The notes beneath the pieces were generated by a model. That model ran no database searches. It was not told the DNA's origin and worked only from the letters and a program-made list of their open reading frames with translations. From NCBI GenBank assembly GCA_930367205.1, contig OV884011.1:38453754-38517753 (forward strand): a stretch of 64,000 bases of DNA, read 5' to 3'. A program made the position numbers and the translations under genes. Below, piece by piece: positions 50,861 through 63,448 of the stretch (positions are counted from its first letter, which is position 1; every line of letters starts with the position of its first letter). This DNA comes from Acanthosoma haemorrhoidale. Its lineage: Eukaryota > Arthropoda > Insecta > Hemiptera > Acanthosomatidae.

Positions 50861-52762
50861 TCAATCGACCTCCTCTACAGTCGGCCCTCGAGCGAAGTTG
50901 TTGCCAGCCTGCTGTCCGCAGGTAGAGCCCGAACCGTTGTTGTACATCTTGGTCATGTAGGAGACGCACTCTTTTTGAAGCTCTTGCAGCTTGTGTTGGT
51001 ATTCCTCCTTGTCGGCGAGTGTGTTGTTGTCAAGCCACCTCATAGTTTCATCACATCTGGCCCTCGCCTTGCTCTTGTCCTCTTCGCTCAGCTTGTCTCC
51101 TGCTTCTTCTATCGCTTGCTTCACAGAAAATATGTAACTCTCCAGTTGGTTCCTTGCGGCTACCTTCTCCCTCTGAGCTTCATCTTCTGACTTGTACCTT
51201 TCAGCCTCGTTGACCATCCTCTCGATTTCCTCCTTGGAGAGTCGGCCTTTGTCATTTTGTATCCTGATGTTCTTTGACTTGCCAGAGCTGGTATCTTTGG
51301 CCGATACGTTCAGGATACCGTTTGCGTCCAGGTCGAATGTGACTTCGATCTTTGGTACACCTCGAGGTGCAGGCGGTATCCCAGTCAGGTCAAATGTGCC
51401 GAGGAGGTTGTTGTCCTTAGTCATTGCCCTTTCACCTTCGAATACTTGAATCGTGACTGCGGGCTGGTTGTCCGAATAGGTGGTAAACGTCTGACTCTGC
51501 TTGCAAGGAATCCTGCTGTTCCTCTCTATTATCTTAGTCATGACTCCGCCTGCCGTTTCAATTCCCATGGAGAGGGGTGTCACGTCGACGAGAAGAACGT
51601 CTTGTATCTTACTGCTCTGGTCACCGCTGAGGATAGCCGCTTGTACGGCGGCCCCGTACGCTACTGCCTCATCTGGGTTGATTGACAAATTAAGTGATTT
51701 ACCGTTGAAGAAGTTCTGAAGGAGATTCTGGATCTTTGGGATGCGGGTCGACCCTCCGACTAGCACAACGTCGTGGATGGATCCTTTGTCTAGTTTGGCG
51801 TCCTGCAAGGCCTTCTCGACAGGGTGTAAAGTAGATCTGAAGAGATCGGCACATAGCTCTTCGAACCTAGCCCTTGTCACCTTGGTGTAAAAGTCGATAC
51901 CTTCGTAAAGGGCGTCTATCTCAATTGTTGCCTCCGTGCTTGAAGAAAGAGTTCTCTTGGCCCTTTCCGCAGCCGTCCTCAACCTCCTCAGGGCTCTCGG
52001 ATTAGATTTCATATCTTTCTTGTACTTCCTCTTGAACTCCTCCGCTAGATGATTGACGAGCCTATTGTCAAAGTCTTCTCCTCCCAGGTGAGTGTCTCCT
52101 GCAGTGGACCTGACTTCGAAGAGGGAGCCCTCATCGATTGTCAGGATGGAGACGTCAAAGGTACCTCCACCGAGGTCAAAGATGAGCACATTCCTCTCAC
52201 CCTTCAAGTTCTTATCCAGACCGTAGGCGAGAGCTGCAGCTGTAGGTTCGTTGATTATCCTCAGAACATTTAAACCAGCGATAGCACCTGCATCCTTTGT
52301 CGCTTGCCTCTGAGAGTCATTGAAATACGCAGGCACTGTGATTACTGCATCTTTCACTGTCTCTCCCAGGTAGGATTCTGCGGTCTCTTTCATTTTTGTC
52401 AGTACCATTGAACTTATCTCTTCCGGTGCGAAACTTTTAGTTTCACCTTTGTATTCTACCTGAATTTTAGGCTTGGAGCAATCACTGATGACTTTAAAAG
52501 GCCAATGCTTCAGATCGTCCTGAATTTTAGGATCCTCATATTTCCTGCCGATTAACCTTTTAGCATCAAAAACTGTGTGCTGAGGGTTCATAGCTACCTG
52601 GTTCTTCGCCGCGTCTCCGACTAGCCTCTCGGTGTCTGTGAAGGCGACATAGCTGGGCGTCGTCCTGTTGCCTTGATCGTTGGCGATGATCTCTACTTTT
52701 CCGTGCTGCCAAACGCCGACGCACGAATAAGTTGTACCTAGATCAATTCCGATAGCAGGCAT
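50861..52762 (-). CDS. Hsp70: Heat-inducible cytosolic Hsp70, copy 1
   Basis: Intronless, 633 residues from the ATG of [18 protein letters not shown]. This ATG has A at -3 and is the family's usual start; an in-frame ATG three codons upstream (52771) has a poor context and would add MFT. All three Hsp70 signatures are present: IDLGTTYS near the N-terminus, [14 protein letters not shown] near residue 195, and [17 protein letters not shown] near 330. The interdomain linker reads [11 protein letters not shown], and the protein ends in EEVD, the cytosolic tag bound by TPR co-chaperones. The C-terminal tail is short ([11 protein letters not shown]) and lacks the GGMP repeats of constitutive Hsc70. 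With no introns and a heat-shock promoter this is a stress-inducible form. ATP-driven cycles of binding and release refold stress-damaged proteins. Confidence 0.97.
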   Translation of the reverse strand: MPAIGIDLGTTYSCVGVWQHGKVEIIANDQGNRTTPSYVAFTDTERLVGDAAKNQVAMNPQHTVFDAKRLIGRKYEDPKIQDDLKHWPFKVISDCSKPKIQVEYKGETKSFAPEEISSMVLTKMKETAESYLGETVKDAVITVPAYFNDSQRQATKDAGAIAGLNVLRIINEPTAAALAYGLDKNLKGERNVLIFDLGGGTFDVSILTIDEGSLFEVRSTAGDTHLGGEDFDNRLVNHLAEEFKRKYKKDMKSNPRALRRLRTAAERAKRTLSSSTEATIEIDALYEGIDFYTKVTRARFEELCADLFRSTLHPVEKALQDAKLDKGSIHDVVLVGGSTRIPKIQNLLQNFFNGKSLNLSINPDEAVAYGAAVQAAILSGDQSSKIQDVLLVDVTPLSMGIETAGGVMTKIIERNSRIPCKQSQTFTTYSDNQPAVTIQVFEGERAMTKDNNLLGTFDLTGIPPAPRGVPKIEVTFDLDANGILNVSAKDTSSGKSKNIRIQNDKGRLSKEEIERMVNEAERYKSEDEAQREKVAARNQLESYIFSVKQAIEEAGDKLSEEDKSKARARCDETMRWLDNNTLADKEEYQHKLQELQKECVSYMTKMYNNGSGSTCGQQAGNNFARGPTVEEVD

Positions 52763-52856
52763 TGTAAACATGCGGGTATACAACTAAACACTTGATAATA
52801 AACGCAATGGAGCGAATAGTCGCAATCGAGATAACTCTCTAGCTTTCAGTAAGTAA

Positions 52857-53019
52857 ACTGACTCGAAACGTCAACTGTCAGGGTTTATATTTTCCCGCCG
52901 GCAGTTCTAGAAAATTCTCGGCGCTTCCCTCGATTCCGATTGGCTGGAATCGACTAACAGCTGGCTCTGGGACCTTCTAGTCTTGTAACAGATCGAGAAC
53001 CTTCTCGACCTGTCGAGAA
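52857..53019 (-). promoter_or_regulatory. Heat-shock promoter, Hsp70 copy 1
   Basis: Minus-strand TATAAA at 52889-52884, with a TCAGT initiator at 52861-52857 placing the start about 30 bp from TATA. Upstream is a perfect three-unit heat-shock element TTCnnGAAnnTTC at 52905-52917, an inverted CCAAT (GATTGG, 52938-52943), and an extended element at 52997-53019 in which five units alternate at 5-bp spacing (GAA, TTC, GAC, GTC, GAA; the third and fourth imperfect). This is the classic architecture for HSF-driven induction. The 5' UTR would be about 97 nt. Confidence 0.88.
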
Positions 53020-56000
53020 TCAAAGCAAAAATAAATCAATGATCTTTTTACTTTATTTCACAGGAATTTTCTTCTATAATCCTGAGAAAAACTCACACTA
53101 TCGACCGCCACTTTCCTTCTTGGCGGTGTCCGAATTCCCTAAGAGTATGAAGTTTTCATGATTTTTTTTTTTTTTTTACCGTATTTATGAAGTCCTTTAA
53201 TTGTTAAATCATTTTCAAGTGTACCTGTCAGAATTACCGTATTTTGCTCTGGTGTGCGGATAGTTTGAATGTATTTGTGTATGTTTGTTGTTACTGTTTA
53301 AATCGACGGAAATGGTGCTTATCCCATTCCTAGTTCAGTAAAGACTCTCTCTTCAGGACCTATTTGTCCTGAAGGTTGTCAGTCCTCTCCGCTCTGATAT
53401 TCCCTGATTGGGATGATTTTCCGTTCCTCTTTTTATCATGGTGTTTTATTGCTACTAATTTTTCTATAAAAGCAGCTTTATAACAGTCCGATGATAAAGA
53501 AACGTTCACATCATGATTTTTCTGTTGGGCATCAGGTATTTCCTGTTAGTTTAAAATATTCATTGCGATTCTATGATGTTTTGTGTCTGTAGAGACTTGA
53601 TAAAACAACCTATGGAGTGTGGGTAAAGTTTTTATTATTACTAATGCTCGATGAGTTCAGAGGAATGTATTGTATACTTTAATAGCGTGTACAAGCTAAA
53701 CTTGAGCCTCCTATTTCGTTTAAGCTAGTACTTAAAATAAATATATTATATTCCCATGACATAATGAATGAGTCAAACATTGGTGGTTTATATGAGGTGC
53801 GTTTAATGGCTATTTTCCTGATTAAGAGCGGTAATTAGCGCTGTTCTCTGAGTGGATCTTTCCAACACTTATATTATATAATTAGCTGTTTTTATCATTT
53901 ACTGTCATCGTTATTACTATCAAAAAGAACAAGCAATTTTTTTTTCCTAAATGTAGATTACCGTACTGTGATTTCGAGATTTTCCCTTTCAAGTTAGATT
54001 TATGTTTAACTGACAGTTTTACCATGTAGTTGTTATGCCTGACTTGCTAATAATAGAACACTTTGTGTGTTGTCCTTAAAGGTCCCGGTTTTTTTTTTTT
54101 GTTTACGCTGGCTCTTTTAGGTCCGAGTACTAATAAGCCATCATGAGATTGATAAGGTTCATTTATTTATTTATTACACCATACAGTTGTAACAGTTGGG
54201 CCAATGTCTTTGGCAGTAGTGAAATAAAACCTATGTCCATCTAGGTAAGGTAGATTTGAACCTAGAACCTTCACATCCTTAAGCAGTTATGCTATCCAAT
54301 TCACTGTATAATAGCCGTTTTAAAATCCTAATCTGTAATTTTAATTTTGATAAGTCAACAGATACGTCTTGGAACACTTTTATAAGTGAATTTAGGGGCC
54401 TAAAGGGTTGATTGTAATCCAGCTGAAGTAATTGGTTCCTATGCTGTTCCTCCTTGAAAATTGTATTGAAGGCAGGTTCATGTGTTTTGTTTGATTTTCA
54501 TTTGGTGGTATATTTAAAATAGTTATTAATTTTTTTTTTTATTAAAATGGGAGCCCCCAGCCACATCTAAATGTGTTACCATATCATAGCAGTGCACTAA
54601 TATATCTTTAGTATCTTGAGACAATGTCCCTGAAGAATAAACTTTCTTTTACTTACTATGAATTATTCTTTGTTCTCCCCAGATTACCAATCAGTATAAA
54701 TAGTGTATCGGAAGATAAAATGACGTATGGGAAGAAATAATAAAAAATAAAATATATACATCTATGGATATATATAAAAAAAAATATGTAGAAAATAACG
54801 CAACAACCTGTAATTGTAGCATACATCAATCAATATAATTAAAAAAAATAATAAAGTCTTTTTTCGGAAAGCCTAATCGATATAGCATACACCAATTTAT
54901 ATTTGTAATGATGAATGTACATTTATTTTAATTTTTATGCTTGGAAGGAATACAGGGTTGTTAAATAATAACAATAAGTCACAGATTTGATGCCATGGAA
55001 TGATTTATTAATTTTAAAAAGAAATGAATTTTATGTGATAATGAAGATTGACGTATATAAGATGCTATACTGCAGATTCAATGATTAATTTTTAAGGGAG
55101 CTCTGAAGTCTAATTAATTTACCTAGATGCTGTGATTTAATGATGTCTTTGATATTCATTATGTAAACTGCTGGGTCTGGGTCAGGCACTCGCAGCGTTT
55201 CCTGTAGCTTTTTCCTCCTGACCAGCCGACCTTAACTTTTAGTATGCCTTTAGTTTTATATTAAGGGGCCTGAGGTGGCTTGGACATAGACTCATAATAA
55301 AATAGAAATAACCTATGTGGATATACGTACATATGGATAATAGTAAACTGTACAATATTTAACTAAAATTCATTAGAGGTATATTAATTGAAACCAAGTA
55401 TCGTCAGAAGGAAAATTGTCACTCTCACACAATTTGCCACATACTAATATTTACTAAAAGAAGAAAATAATTATAAAAAAAACAAAACAAGATTGTATAG
55501 AAGACCTAACAGACAGAGGGAAAGGAGTAGCAGAGATAAAGATAAACCTTTGAGGAGGTACCCTTCTCAGGATATCTCCCAAGTTAGATTTGTAGGAAAA
55601 TAATCCATCACTACAGGGGTGTTCTTAGCAGAAAATCCTTCCAAACTTCCCAACAGTGGAAGGAAAAATGATGCCTCTGTAGACACAGAAAATTGAACAC
55701 CAAGAAAAAAAAATTAAAAAGTGTCAAACCAATTTTATATTTATGTACGCTTTACTTCTTTTCATTAATAAAAAGTTAATCGCCATCATAAAACTATTTA
55801 TATTTATTGGCTCTGCACATTATTTTCGCTTAGTGAAATCTTTGTAAAAAAAAATTGAAATTGCTTATATTACAAAGCAAATTTTTTCAACTACTTACAA
55901 TAATTCATTAAAGGTTCAATAATAATTAATATTATCTCATGCTTCCTTTTAAATTCAAAATTATTAAAAATAATGAACATAAAATAAAATTAGATAAGTT

Positions 56001-56968
56001 GCAGAGTCTAAAGGGAGAGATTTTTTACATTCAAACAGGGTTTGTTAAAGCAATATTAGAAACTACGTAAAAATACTCGGTCTCATACCTCCTTAATTTT
56101 AAGCTTTCTCTCGACTCAAACCTCAAAAGCTGTTTTAAATTTAGGTATAATGTTCTGCAGTTTTGTTTTTTCCCCTGTGGTTAGGACACACTGAAGACTA
56201 TAACACAAAAATAAATCAAAGATATTCCAGGAAATAAAGTTTTGGGAGCAGATAATCATTTATTTATATTTAATGTTGGGAATTTTTACAGACTGAGCAC
56301 ATCTAGAGAGGAAATATTCAAGCCATTTTAAGGAGCTTTTGGAGAGATCTAATGAGAATCTATAAACGAATGGATCCTTCTCGTTAATTCACCACCTCCG
56401 CCGTGGTTCATAGCGACTTTACAGGACCCTTCTGATAAAAAATTTGTTTAACGTTTACAAAAAGTAAAATATAAGGATAGATCAAGTAGAAAACAGAAAA
56501 TTTTTGAGGAAAAATTTCAATTGGTATTGCAACCTATCGACTACGACTACCTGAGCTGGTTGAAAGAGATCTTAAATCATCTTGTTTTCTTTACATTTCA
56601 AATAAACGTAAATAAAAGATCCTATAGATCAAGTGCCGGTTCAACTTGATCTATTGCAATGAGAATAAACTAAAAGCGGAAGTTTTTGGGCCCGTTTTCA
56701 GATAAAAAATAAAACAGTACCCTCCTCCCAAAAAAAGATGAGAACCTCCTATCACAAAAATGAATCATACAACTAAGATCAGAGCAACGAATGATAAATA
56801 ATATAAGGATTTAATTCCTATAAGCTAGTCAAGTTCGATTTTAATGGAATTGGTTCAATTTATTTATCTAATAGTATACAAAAGGAATATAATTTGCTTG
56901 TGATAACATCTAGGATATTGAAAAGGAAATGAAGGAAGTAAAAACACAAAGTAGGATCAACAGTAACA
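53020..56968. other. Spacer of Hsp70 unit (copy 1 upstream to copy 2 downstream)
   Basis: No gene. It contains a GCCGCCA...TGGCGGT-type hairpin at about 53104-53127, a SINE (listed separately) and T- and A-runs. The segment 56027-56442 is missing from the first unit. Confidence 0.75.
54161..54306 (-). repeat. tRNA-derived SINE with TAAA tail, unit 1
   Basis: On the minus strand the head has an A box (TGGATAGCATAACTG) and B box (GGTTCAAATCT), then about 70 bp of body and a tail of four TAAA-type repeats at 54175-54161. This is a full-length-looking SINE carried along in each Hsp70 unit. Confidence 0.65.
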
Positions 56969-57154
56969 TTTATTCAAATAAATAGTAAAAAATATATACA
57001 AATTTCAGTCATTTAAAAAAAAAACAACTCAACTTGAGCGATTAAATAATATAAAATAATTACAATTTTTTTTTACATATTCAGTCTCAAAACAAGTGAT
57101 ATTTACAATATTAACACAATGTAATTGTAAAACAAATGTCAGTGAAAAATTTGT

Positions 57155-59056
57155 TCAATCGACCTCCTCTACAGTCGGCCCTCGAGCGAAGTTGTTGCCA
57201 GCCTGCTGTCCGCAGGTAGAGCCCGAACCGTTGTTGTACATCTTGGTCATGTAGGAGACGCACTCTTTTTGAAGCTCTTGCAGCTTGTGTTGGTATTCCT
57301 CCTTGTCGGCGAGTGTGTTGTTGTCAAGCCACCTCATAGTTTCATCACATCTGGCCCTCGCCTTGCTCTTGTCCTCTTCGCTCAGCTTGTCTCCTGCTTC
57401 TTCTATCGCTTGCTTCACAGAAAATATGTAACTCTCCAGTTGGTTCCTTGCGGCTACCTTCTCCCTCTGAGCTTCATCTTCTGACTTGTACCTTTCAGCC
57501 TCGTTGACCATCCTCTCGATTTCCTCCTTGGAGAGTCGGCCTTTGTCATTTTGTATCCTGATGTTCTTTGACTTGCCAGAGCTGGTATCTTTGGCCGATA
57601 CGTTCAGGATACCGTTTGCGTCCAGGTCGAATGTGACTTCGATCTTTGGTACACCTCGAGGTGCAGGCGGTATCCCAGTCAGGTCAAATGTGCCGAGGAG
57701 GTTGTTGTCCTTAGTCATTGCCCTTTCACCTTCGAATACTTGAATCGTGACTGCGGGCTGGTTGTCCGAATAGGTGGTAAACGTCTGACTCTGCTTGCAA
57801 GGAATCCTGCTGTTCCTCTCTATTATCTTAGTCATGACTCCGCCTGCCGTTTCAATTCCCATGGAGAGGGGTGTCACGTCGACGAGAAGAACGTCTTGTA
57901 TCTTACTGCTCTGGTCACCGCTGAGGATAGCCGCTTGTACGGCGGCCCCGTACGCTACTGCCTCATCTGGGTTGATTGACAAATTAAGTGATTTACCGTT
58001 GAAGAAGTTCTGAAGGAGATTCTGGATCTTTGGGATGCGGGTCGACCCTCCGACTAGCACAACGTCGTGGATGGATCCTTTGTCTAGTTTGGCGTCCTGC
58101 AAGGCCTTCTCGACAGGGTGTAAAGTAGATCTGAAGAGATCGGCACATAGCTCTTCGAACCTAGCCCTTGTCACCTTGGTGTAAAAGTCGATACCTTCGT
58201 AAAGGGCGTCTATCTCAATTGTTGCCTCCGTGCTTGAAGAAAGAGTTCTCTTGGCCCTTTCCGCAGCCGTCCTCAACCTCCTCAGGGCTCTCGGATTAGA
58301 TTTCATATCTTTCTTGTACTTCCTCTTGAACTCCTCCGCTAGATGATTGACGAGCCTATTGTCAAAGTCTTCTCCTCCCAGGTGAGTGTCTCCTGCAGTG
58401 GACCTGACTTCGAAGAGGGAGCCCTCATCGATTGTCAGGATGGAGACGTCAAAGGTACCTCCACCGAGGTCAAAGATGAGCACATTCCTCTCACCCTTCA
58501 AGTTCTTATCCAGACCGTAGGCGAGAGCTGCAGCTGTAGGTTCGTTGATTATCCTCAGAACATTTAAACCAGCGATAGCACCTGCATCCTTTGTCGCTTG
58601 CCTCTGAGAGTCATTGAAATACGCAGGCACTGTGATTACTGCATCTTTCACTGTCTCTCCCAGGTAGGATTCTGCGGTCTCTTTCATTTTTGTCAGTACC
58701 ATTGAACTTATCTCTTCCGGTGCGAAACTTTTAGTTTCACCTTTGTATTCTACCTGAATTTTAGGCTTGGAGCAATCACTGATGACTTTAAAAGGCCAAT
58801 GCTTCAGATCGTCCTGAATTTTAGGATCCTCATATTTCCTGCCGATTAACCTTTTAGCATCAAAAACTGTGTGCTGAGGGTTCATAGCTACCTGGTTCTT
58901 CGCCGCGTCTCCGACTAGCCTCTCGGTGTCTGTGAAGGCGACATAGCTGGGCGTCGTCCTGTTGCCTTGATCGTTGGCGATGATCTCTACTTTTCCGTGC
59001 TGCCAAACGCCGACGCACGAATAAGTTGTACCTAGATCAATTCCGATAGCAGGCAT
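57155..59056 (-). CDS. Hsp70: Heat-inducible cytosolic Hsp70, copy 2
   Basis: Encodes the same 633-residue protein as copy 1 with no amino acid difference, and I saw no nucleotide difference in the coding region by eye. Same start choice (ATG of MPAIG at 59056; alternative ATG at 59065), same signatures and EEVD end. It lies 6,294 bp from copy 1 in the same orientation. The identity reaches far into the non-coding spacer, so purifying selection on the protein is not the cause; recent duplication or gene conversion is. Confidence 0.97.
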   Translation of the reverse strand: MPAIGIDLGTTYSCVGVWQHGKVEIIANDQGNRTTPSYVAFTDTERLVGDAAKNQVAMNPQHTVFDAKRLIGRKYEDPKIQDDLKHWPFKVISDCSKPKIQVEYKGETKSFAPEEISSMVLTKMKETAESYLGETVKDAVITVPAYFNDSQRQATKDAGAIAGLNVLRIINEPTAAALAYGLDKNLKGERNVLIFDLGGGTFDVSILTIDEGSLFEVRSTAGDTHLGGEDFDNRLVNHLAEEFKRKYKKDMKSNPRALRRLRTAAERAKRTLSSSTEATIEIDALYEGIDFYTKVTRARFEELCADLFRSTLHPVEKALQDAKLDKGSIHDVVLVGGSTRIPKIQNLLQNFFNGKSLNLSINPDEAVAYGAAVQAAILSGDQSSKIQDVLLVDVTPLSMGIETAGGVMTKIIERNSRIPCKQSQTFTTYSDNQPAVTIQVFEGERAMTKDNNLLGTFDLTGIPPAPRGVPKIEVTFDLDANGILNVSAKDTSSGKSKNIRIQNDKGRLSKEEIERMVNEAERYKSEDEAQREKVAARNQLESYIFSVKQAIEEAGDKLSEEDKSKARARCDETMRWLDNNTLADKEEYQHKLQELQKECVSYMTKMYNNGSGSTCGQQAGNNFARGPTVEEVD

Positions 59057-59150
59057 TGTAAACATGCGGGTATACAACTAAACACTTGATAATAAACGCA
59101 ATGGAGCGAATAGTCGCAATCGAGATAACTCTCTAGCTTTCAGTAAGTAA

Positions 59151-59313
59151 ACTGACTCGAAACGTCAACTGTCAGGGTTTATATTTTCCCGCCGGCAGTT
59201 CTAGAAAATTCTCGGCGCTTCCCTCGATTCCGATTGGCTGGAATCGACTAACAGCTGGCTCTGGGACCTTCTAGTCTTGTAACAGATCGAGAACCTTCTC
59301 GACCTGTCGAGAA
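59151..59313 (-). promoter_or_regulatory. Heat-shock promoter, Hsp70 copy 2
   Basis: Same elements as copy 1, shifted by 6,294 bp: TATAAA at 59183-59178, initiator at 59155-59151, perfect heat-shock element at 59199-59211, inverted CCAAT at 59232-59237, five-unit element at 59291-59313. No changes were seen, so both copies should respond alike to HSF. Confidence 0.88.
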
Positions 59314-62300
59314 TCAAAGCAAAAATAAATCAATGATCTTTTTACTTTATTTCACAGGAATTTTCTTCTATAATCCTGAGAAAAACTCACACTATCGACC
59401 GCCACTTTCCTTCTTGGCGGTGTCCGAATTCCCTAAGAGTATGAAGTTTTCATGATTTTTTTTTTTTTTTTACCGTATTTATGAAGTCCTTTAATTGTTA
59501 AATCATTTTCAAGTGTACCTGTCAGAATTACCGTATTTTGCTCTGGTGTGCGGATAGTTTGAATGTATTTGTGTATGTTTGTTGTTACTGTTTAAATCGA
59601 CGGAAATGGTGCTTATCCCATTCCTAGTTCAGTAAAGACTCTCTCTTCAGGACCTATTTGTCCTGAAGGTTGTCAGTCCTCTCCGCTCTGATATTCCCTG
59701 ATTGGGATGATTTTCCGTTCCTCTTTTTATCATGGTGTTTTATTGCTACTAATTTTTCTATAAAAGCAGCTTTATAACAGTCCGATGATAAAGAAACGTT
59801 CACATCATGATTTTTCTGTTGGGCATCAGGTATTTCCTGTTAGTTTAAAATATTCATTGCGATTCTATGATGTTTTGTGTCTGTAGAGACTTGATAAAAC
59901 AACCTATGGAGTGTGGGTAAAGTTTTTATTATTACTAATGCTCGATGAGTTCAGAGGAATGTATTGTATACTTTAATAGCGTGTACAAGCTAAACTTGAG
60001 CCTCCTATTTCGTTTAAGCTAGTACTTAAAATAAATATATTATATTCCCATGACATAATGAATGAGTCAAACATTGGTGGTTTATATGAGGTGCGTTTAA
60101 TGGCTATTTTCCTGATTAAGAGCGGTAATTAGCGCTGTTCTCTGAGTGGATCTTTCCAACACTTATATTATATAATTAGCTGTTTTTATCATTTACTGTC
60201 ATCGTTATTACTATCAAAAAGAACAAGCAATTTTTTTTTCCTAAATGTAGATTACCGTACTGTGATTTCGAGATTTTCCCTTTCAAGTTAGATTTATGTT
60301 TAACTGACAGTTTTACCATGTAGTTGTTATGCCTGACTTGCTAATAATAGAACACTTTGTGTGTTGTCCTTAAAGGTCCCGGTTTTTTTTTTTTGTTTAC
60401 GCTGGCTCTTTTAGGTCCGAGTACTAATAAGCCATCATGAGATTGATAAGGTTCATTTATTTATTTATTACACCATACAGTTGTAACAGTTGGGCCAATG
60501 TCTTTGGCAGTAGTGAAATAAAACCTATGTCCATCTAGGTAAGGTAGATTTGAACCTAGAACCTTCACATCCTTAAGCAGTTATGCTATCCAATTCACTG
60601 TATAATAGCCGTTTTAAAATCCTAATCTGTAATTTTAATTTTGATAAGTCAACAGATACGTCTTGGAACACTTTTATAAGTGAATTTAGGGGCCTAAAGG
60701 GTTGATTGTAATCCAGCTGAAGTAATTGGTTCCTATGCTGTTCCTCCTTGAAAATTGTATTGAAGGCAGGTTCATGTGTTTTGTTTGATTTTCATTTGGT
60801 GGTATATTTAAAATAGTTATTAATTTTTTTTTTTATTAAAATGGGAGCCCCCAGCCACATCTAAATGTGTTACCATATCATAGCAGTGCACTAATATATC
60901 TTTAGTATCTTGAGACAATGTCCCTGAAGAATAAACTTTCTTTTACTTACTATGAATTATTCTTTGTTCTCCCCAGATTACCAATCAGTATAAATAGTGT
61001 ATCGGAAGATAAAATGACGTATGGGAAGAAATAATAAAAAATAAAATATATACATCTATGGATATATATAAAAAAAAATATGTAGAAAATAACGCAACAA
61101 CCTGTAATTGTAGCATACATCAATCAATATAATTAAAAAAAATAATAAAGTCTTTTTTCGGAAAGCCTAATCGATATAGCATACACCAATTTATATTTGT
61201 AATGATGAATGTACATTTATTTTAATTTTTATGCTTGGAAGGAATACAGGGTTGTTAAATAATAACAATAAGTCACAGATTTGATGCCATGGAATGATTT
61301 ATTAATTTTAAAAAGAAATGAATTTTATGTGATAATGAAGATTGACGTATATAAGATGCTATACTGCAGATTCAATGATTAATTTTTAAGGGAGCTCTGA
61401 AGTCTAATTAATTTACCTAGATGCTGTGATTTAATGATGTCTTTGATATTCATTATGTAAACTGCTGGGTCTGGGTCAGGCACTCGCAGCGTTTCCTGTA
61501 GCTTTTTCCTCCTGACCAGCCGACCTTAACTTTTAGTATGCCTTTAGTTTTATATTAAGGGGCCTGAGGTGGCTTGGACATAGACTCATAATAAAATAGA
61601 AATAACCTATGTGGATATACGTACATATGGATAATAGTAAACTGTACAATATTTAACTAAAATTCATTAGAGGTATATTAATTGAAACCAAGTATCGTCA
61701 GAAGGAAAATTGTCACTCTCACACAATTTGCCACATACTAATATTTACTAAAAGAAGAAAATAATTATAAAAAAAACAAAACAAGATTGTATAGAAGACC
61801 TAACAGACAGAGGGAAAGGAGTAGCAGAGATAAAGATAAACCTTTGAGGAGGTACCCTTCTCAGGATATCTCCCAAGTTAGATTTGTAGGAAAATAATCC
61901 ATCACTACAGGGGTGTTCTTAGCAGAAAATCCTTCCAAACTTCCCAACAGTGGAAGGAAAAATGATGCCTCTGTAGACACAGAAAATTGAACACCAAGAA
62001 AAAAAAATTAAAAAGTGTCAAACCAATTTTATATTTATGTACGCTTTACTTCTTTTCATTAATAAAAAGTTAATCGCCATCATAAAACTATTTATATTTA
62101 TTGGCTCTGCACATTATTTTCGCTTAGTGAAATCTTTGTAAAAAAAAATTGAAATTGCTTATATTACAAAGCAAATTTTTTCAACTACTTACAATAATTC
62201 ATTAAAGGTTCAATAATAATTAATATTATCTCATGCTTCCTTTTAAATTCAAAATTATTAAAAATAATGAACATAAAATAAAATTAGATAAGTTGCAGAG

Positions 62301-63448
62301 TCTAAAGGGAGAGATTTTTTACATTCAAACAGGGTTTGTTAAAGCAATATTAGAAACTACGTAAAAATACTCGGTCTCATACCTCCTTAATTTTAAGCTT
62401 TCTCTCGACTCAAACCTCAAAAGCTGTTTTAAATTTAGGTATAATGTTCTGCAGTTTTGTTTTTTCCCCTGTGGTTAGGACACACTGAAGACTATAACAC
62501 AAAAATAAATCAAAGATATTCCAGGAAATAAAGTTTTGGGAGCAGATAATCATTTATTTATATTTAATGTTGGGAATTTTTACAGACTGAGCACATCTAG
62601 AGAGGAAATATTCAAGCCATTTTAAGGAGCTTTTGGAGAGATCTAATGAGAATCTATAAACGAATGGATCCTTCTCGTTAATTCACCACCTCCGCCGTGG
62701 TTCATAGCGACTTTACAGGACCCTTCTGATAAAAAATTTGTTTAACGTTTACAAAAAGTAAAATATAAGGATAGATCAAGTAGAAAACAGAAAATTTTTG
62801 AGGAAAAATTTCAATTGGTATTGCAACCTATCGACTACGACTACCTGAGCTGGTTGAAAGAGATCTTAAATCATCTTGTTTTCTTTACATTTCAAATAAA
62901 CGTAAATAAAAGATCCTATAGATCAAGTGCCGGTTCAACTTGATCTATTGCAATGAGAATAAACTAAAAGCGGAAGTTTTTGGGCCCGTTTTCAGATAAA
63001 AAAAAAAACAGTACCCTCCTCCCAAAAAAAGATGAGAACCTCCTATCACAAAAATGAATCATACAACTAAGATCAGAGCAACGAATGATAAATAATATAA
63101 GGATTTAATTCCTATAAGCTAGTCAAGTTCGATTTTAATGGAATTGGTTCAATTTATTTATCTAATAGTATACAAAAGGAATATAATTTGCTTGTGATAA
63201 CATCTAGGATATTGAAAAGGAAATGAAGGAAGCAAAAACACAAAGTAGGATCAACAGTAACATTTATTCAAATAAATAGTAAAAAATATATACAAATTTC
63301 AGTCATTTAAAAAAAAAACAACTCAACTTGAGCGATTAAATAATATAAAATAATTACAATTTTTTTTTACATATTCAGTCTCAAAACAAGTGATATTTAC
63401 AATATTAACACAATGTAATTGTAAAACAAATGTCAGTGAAAAATTTGT
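59314..63448. other. Spacer of Hsp70 unit (copy 2 upstream to copy 3 downstream)
   Basis: No gene. Nearly identical to 53020-57154, including the 408-bp segment and the SINE. It includes the 3' UTR of copy 3 with an AATAAA at about 63263-63268. Confidence 0.75.
60455..60600 (-). repeat. tRNA-derived SINE with TAAA tail, unit 2
   Basis: Exact positional counterpart of 54161-54306. It was duplicated with the unit rather than inserted independently. Confidence 0.65.

Noticed and set aside
50975..52273. Several plus-strand open frames antisense to Hsp70 copy 1 (and the same in copies 2 and 3)
   Set aside because: They are shadows of the biased codon use on the minus strand, repeated only because the gene is repeated, with no family resemblance.
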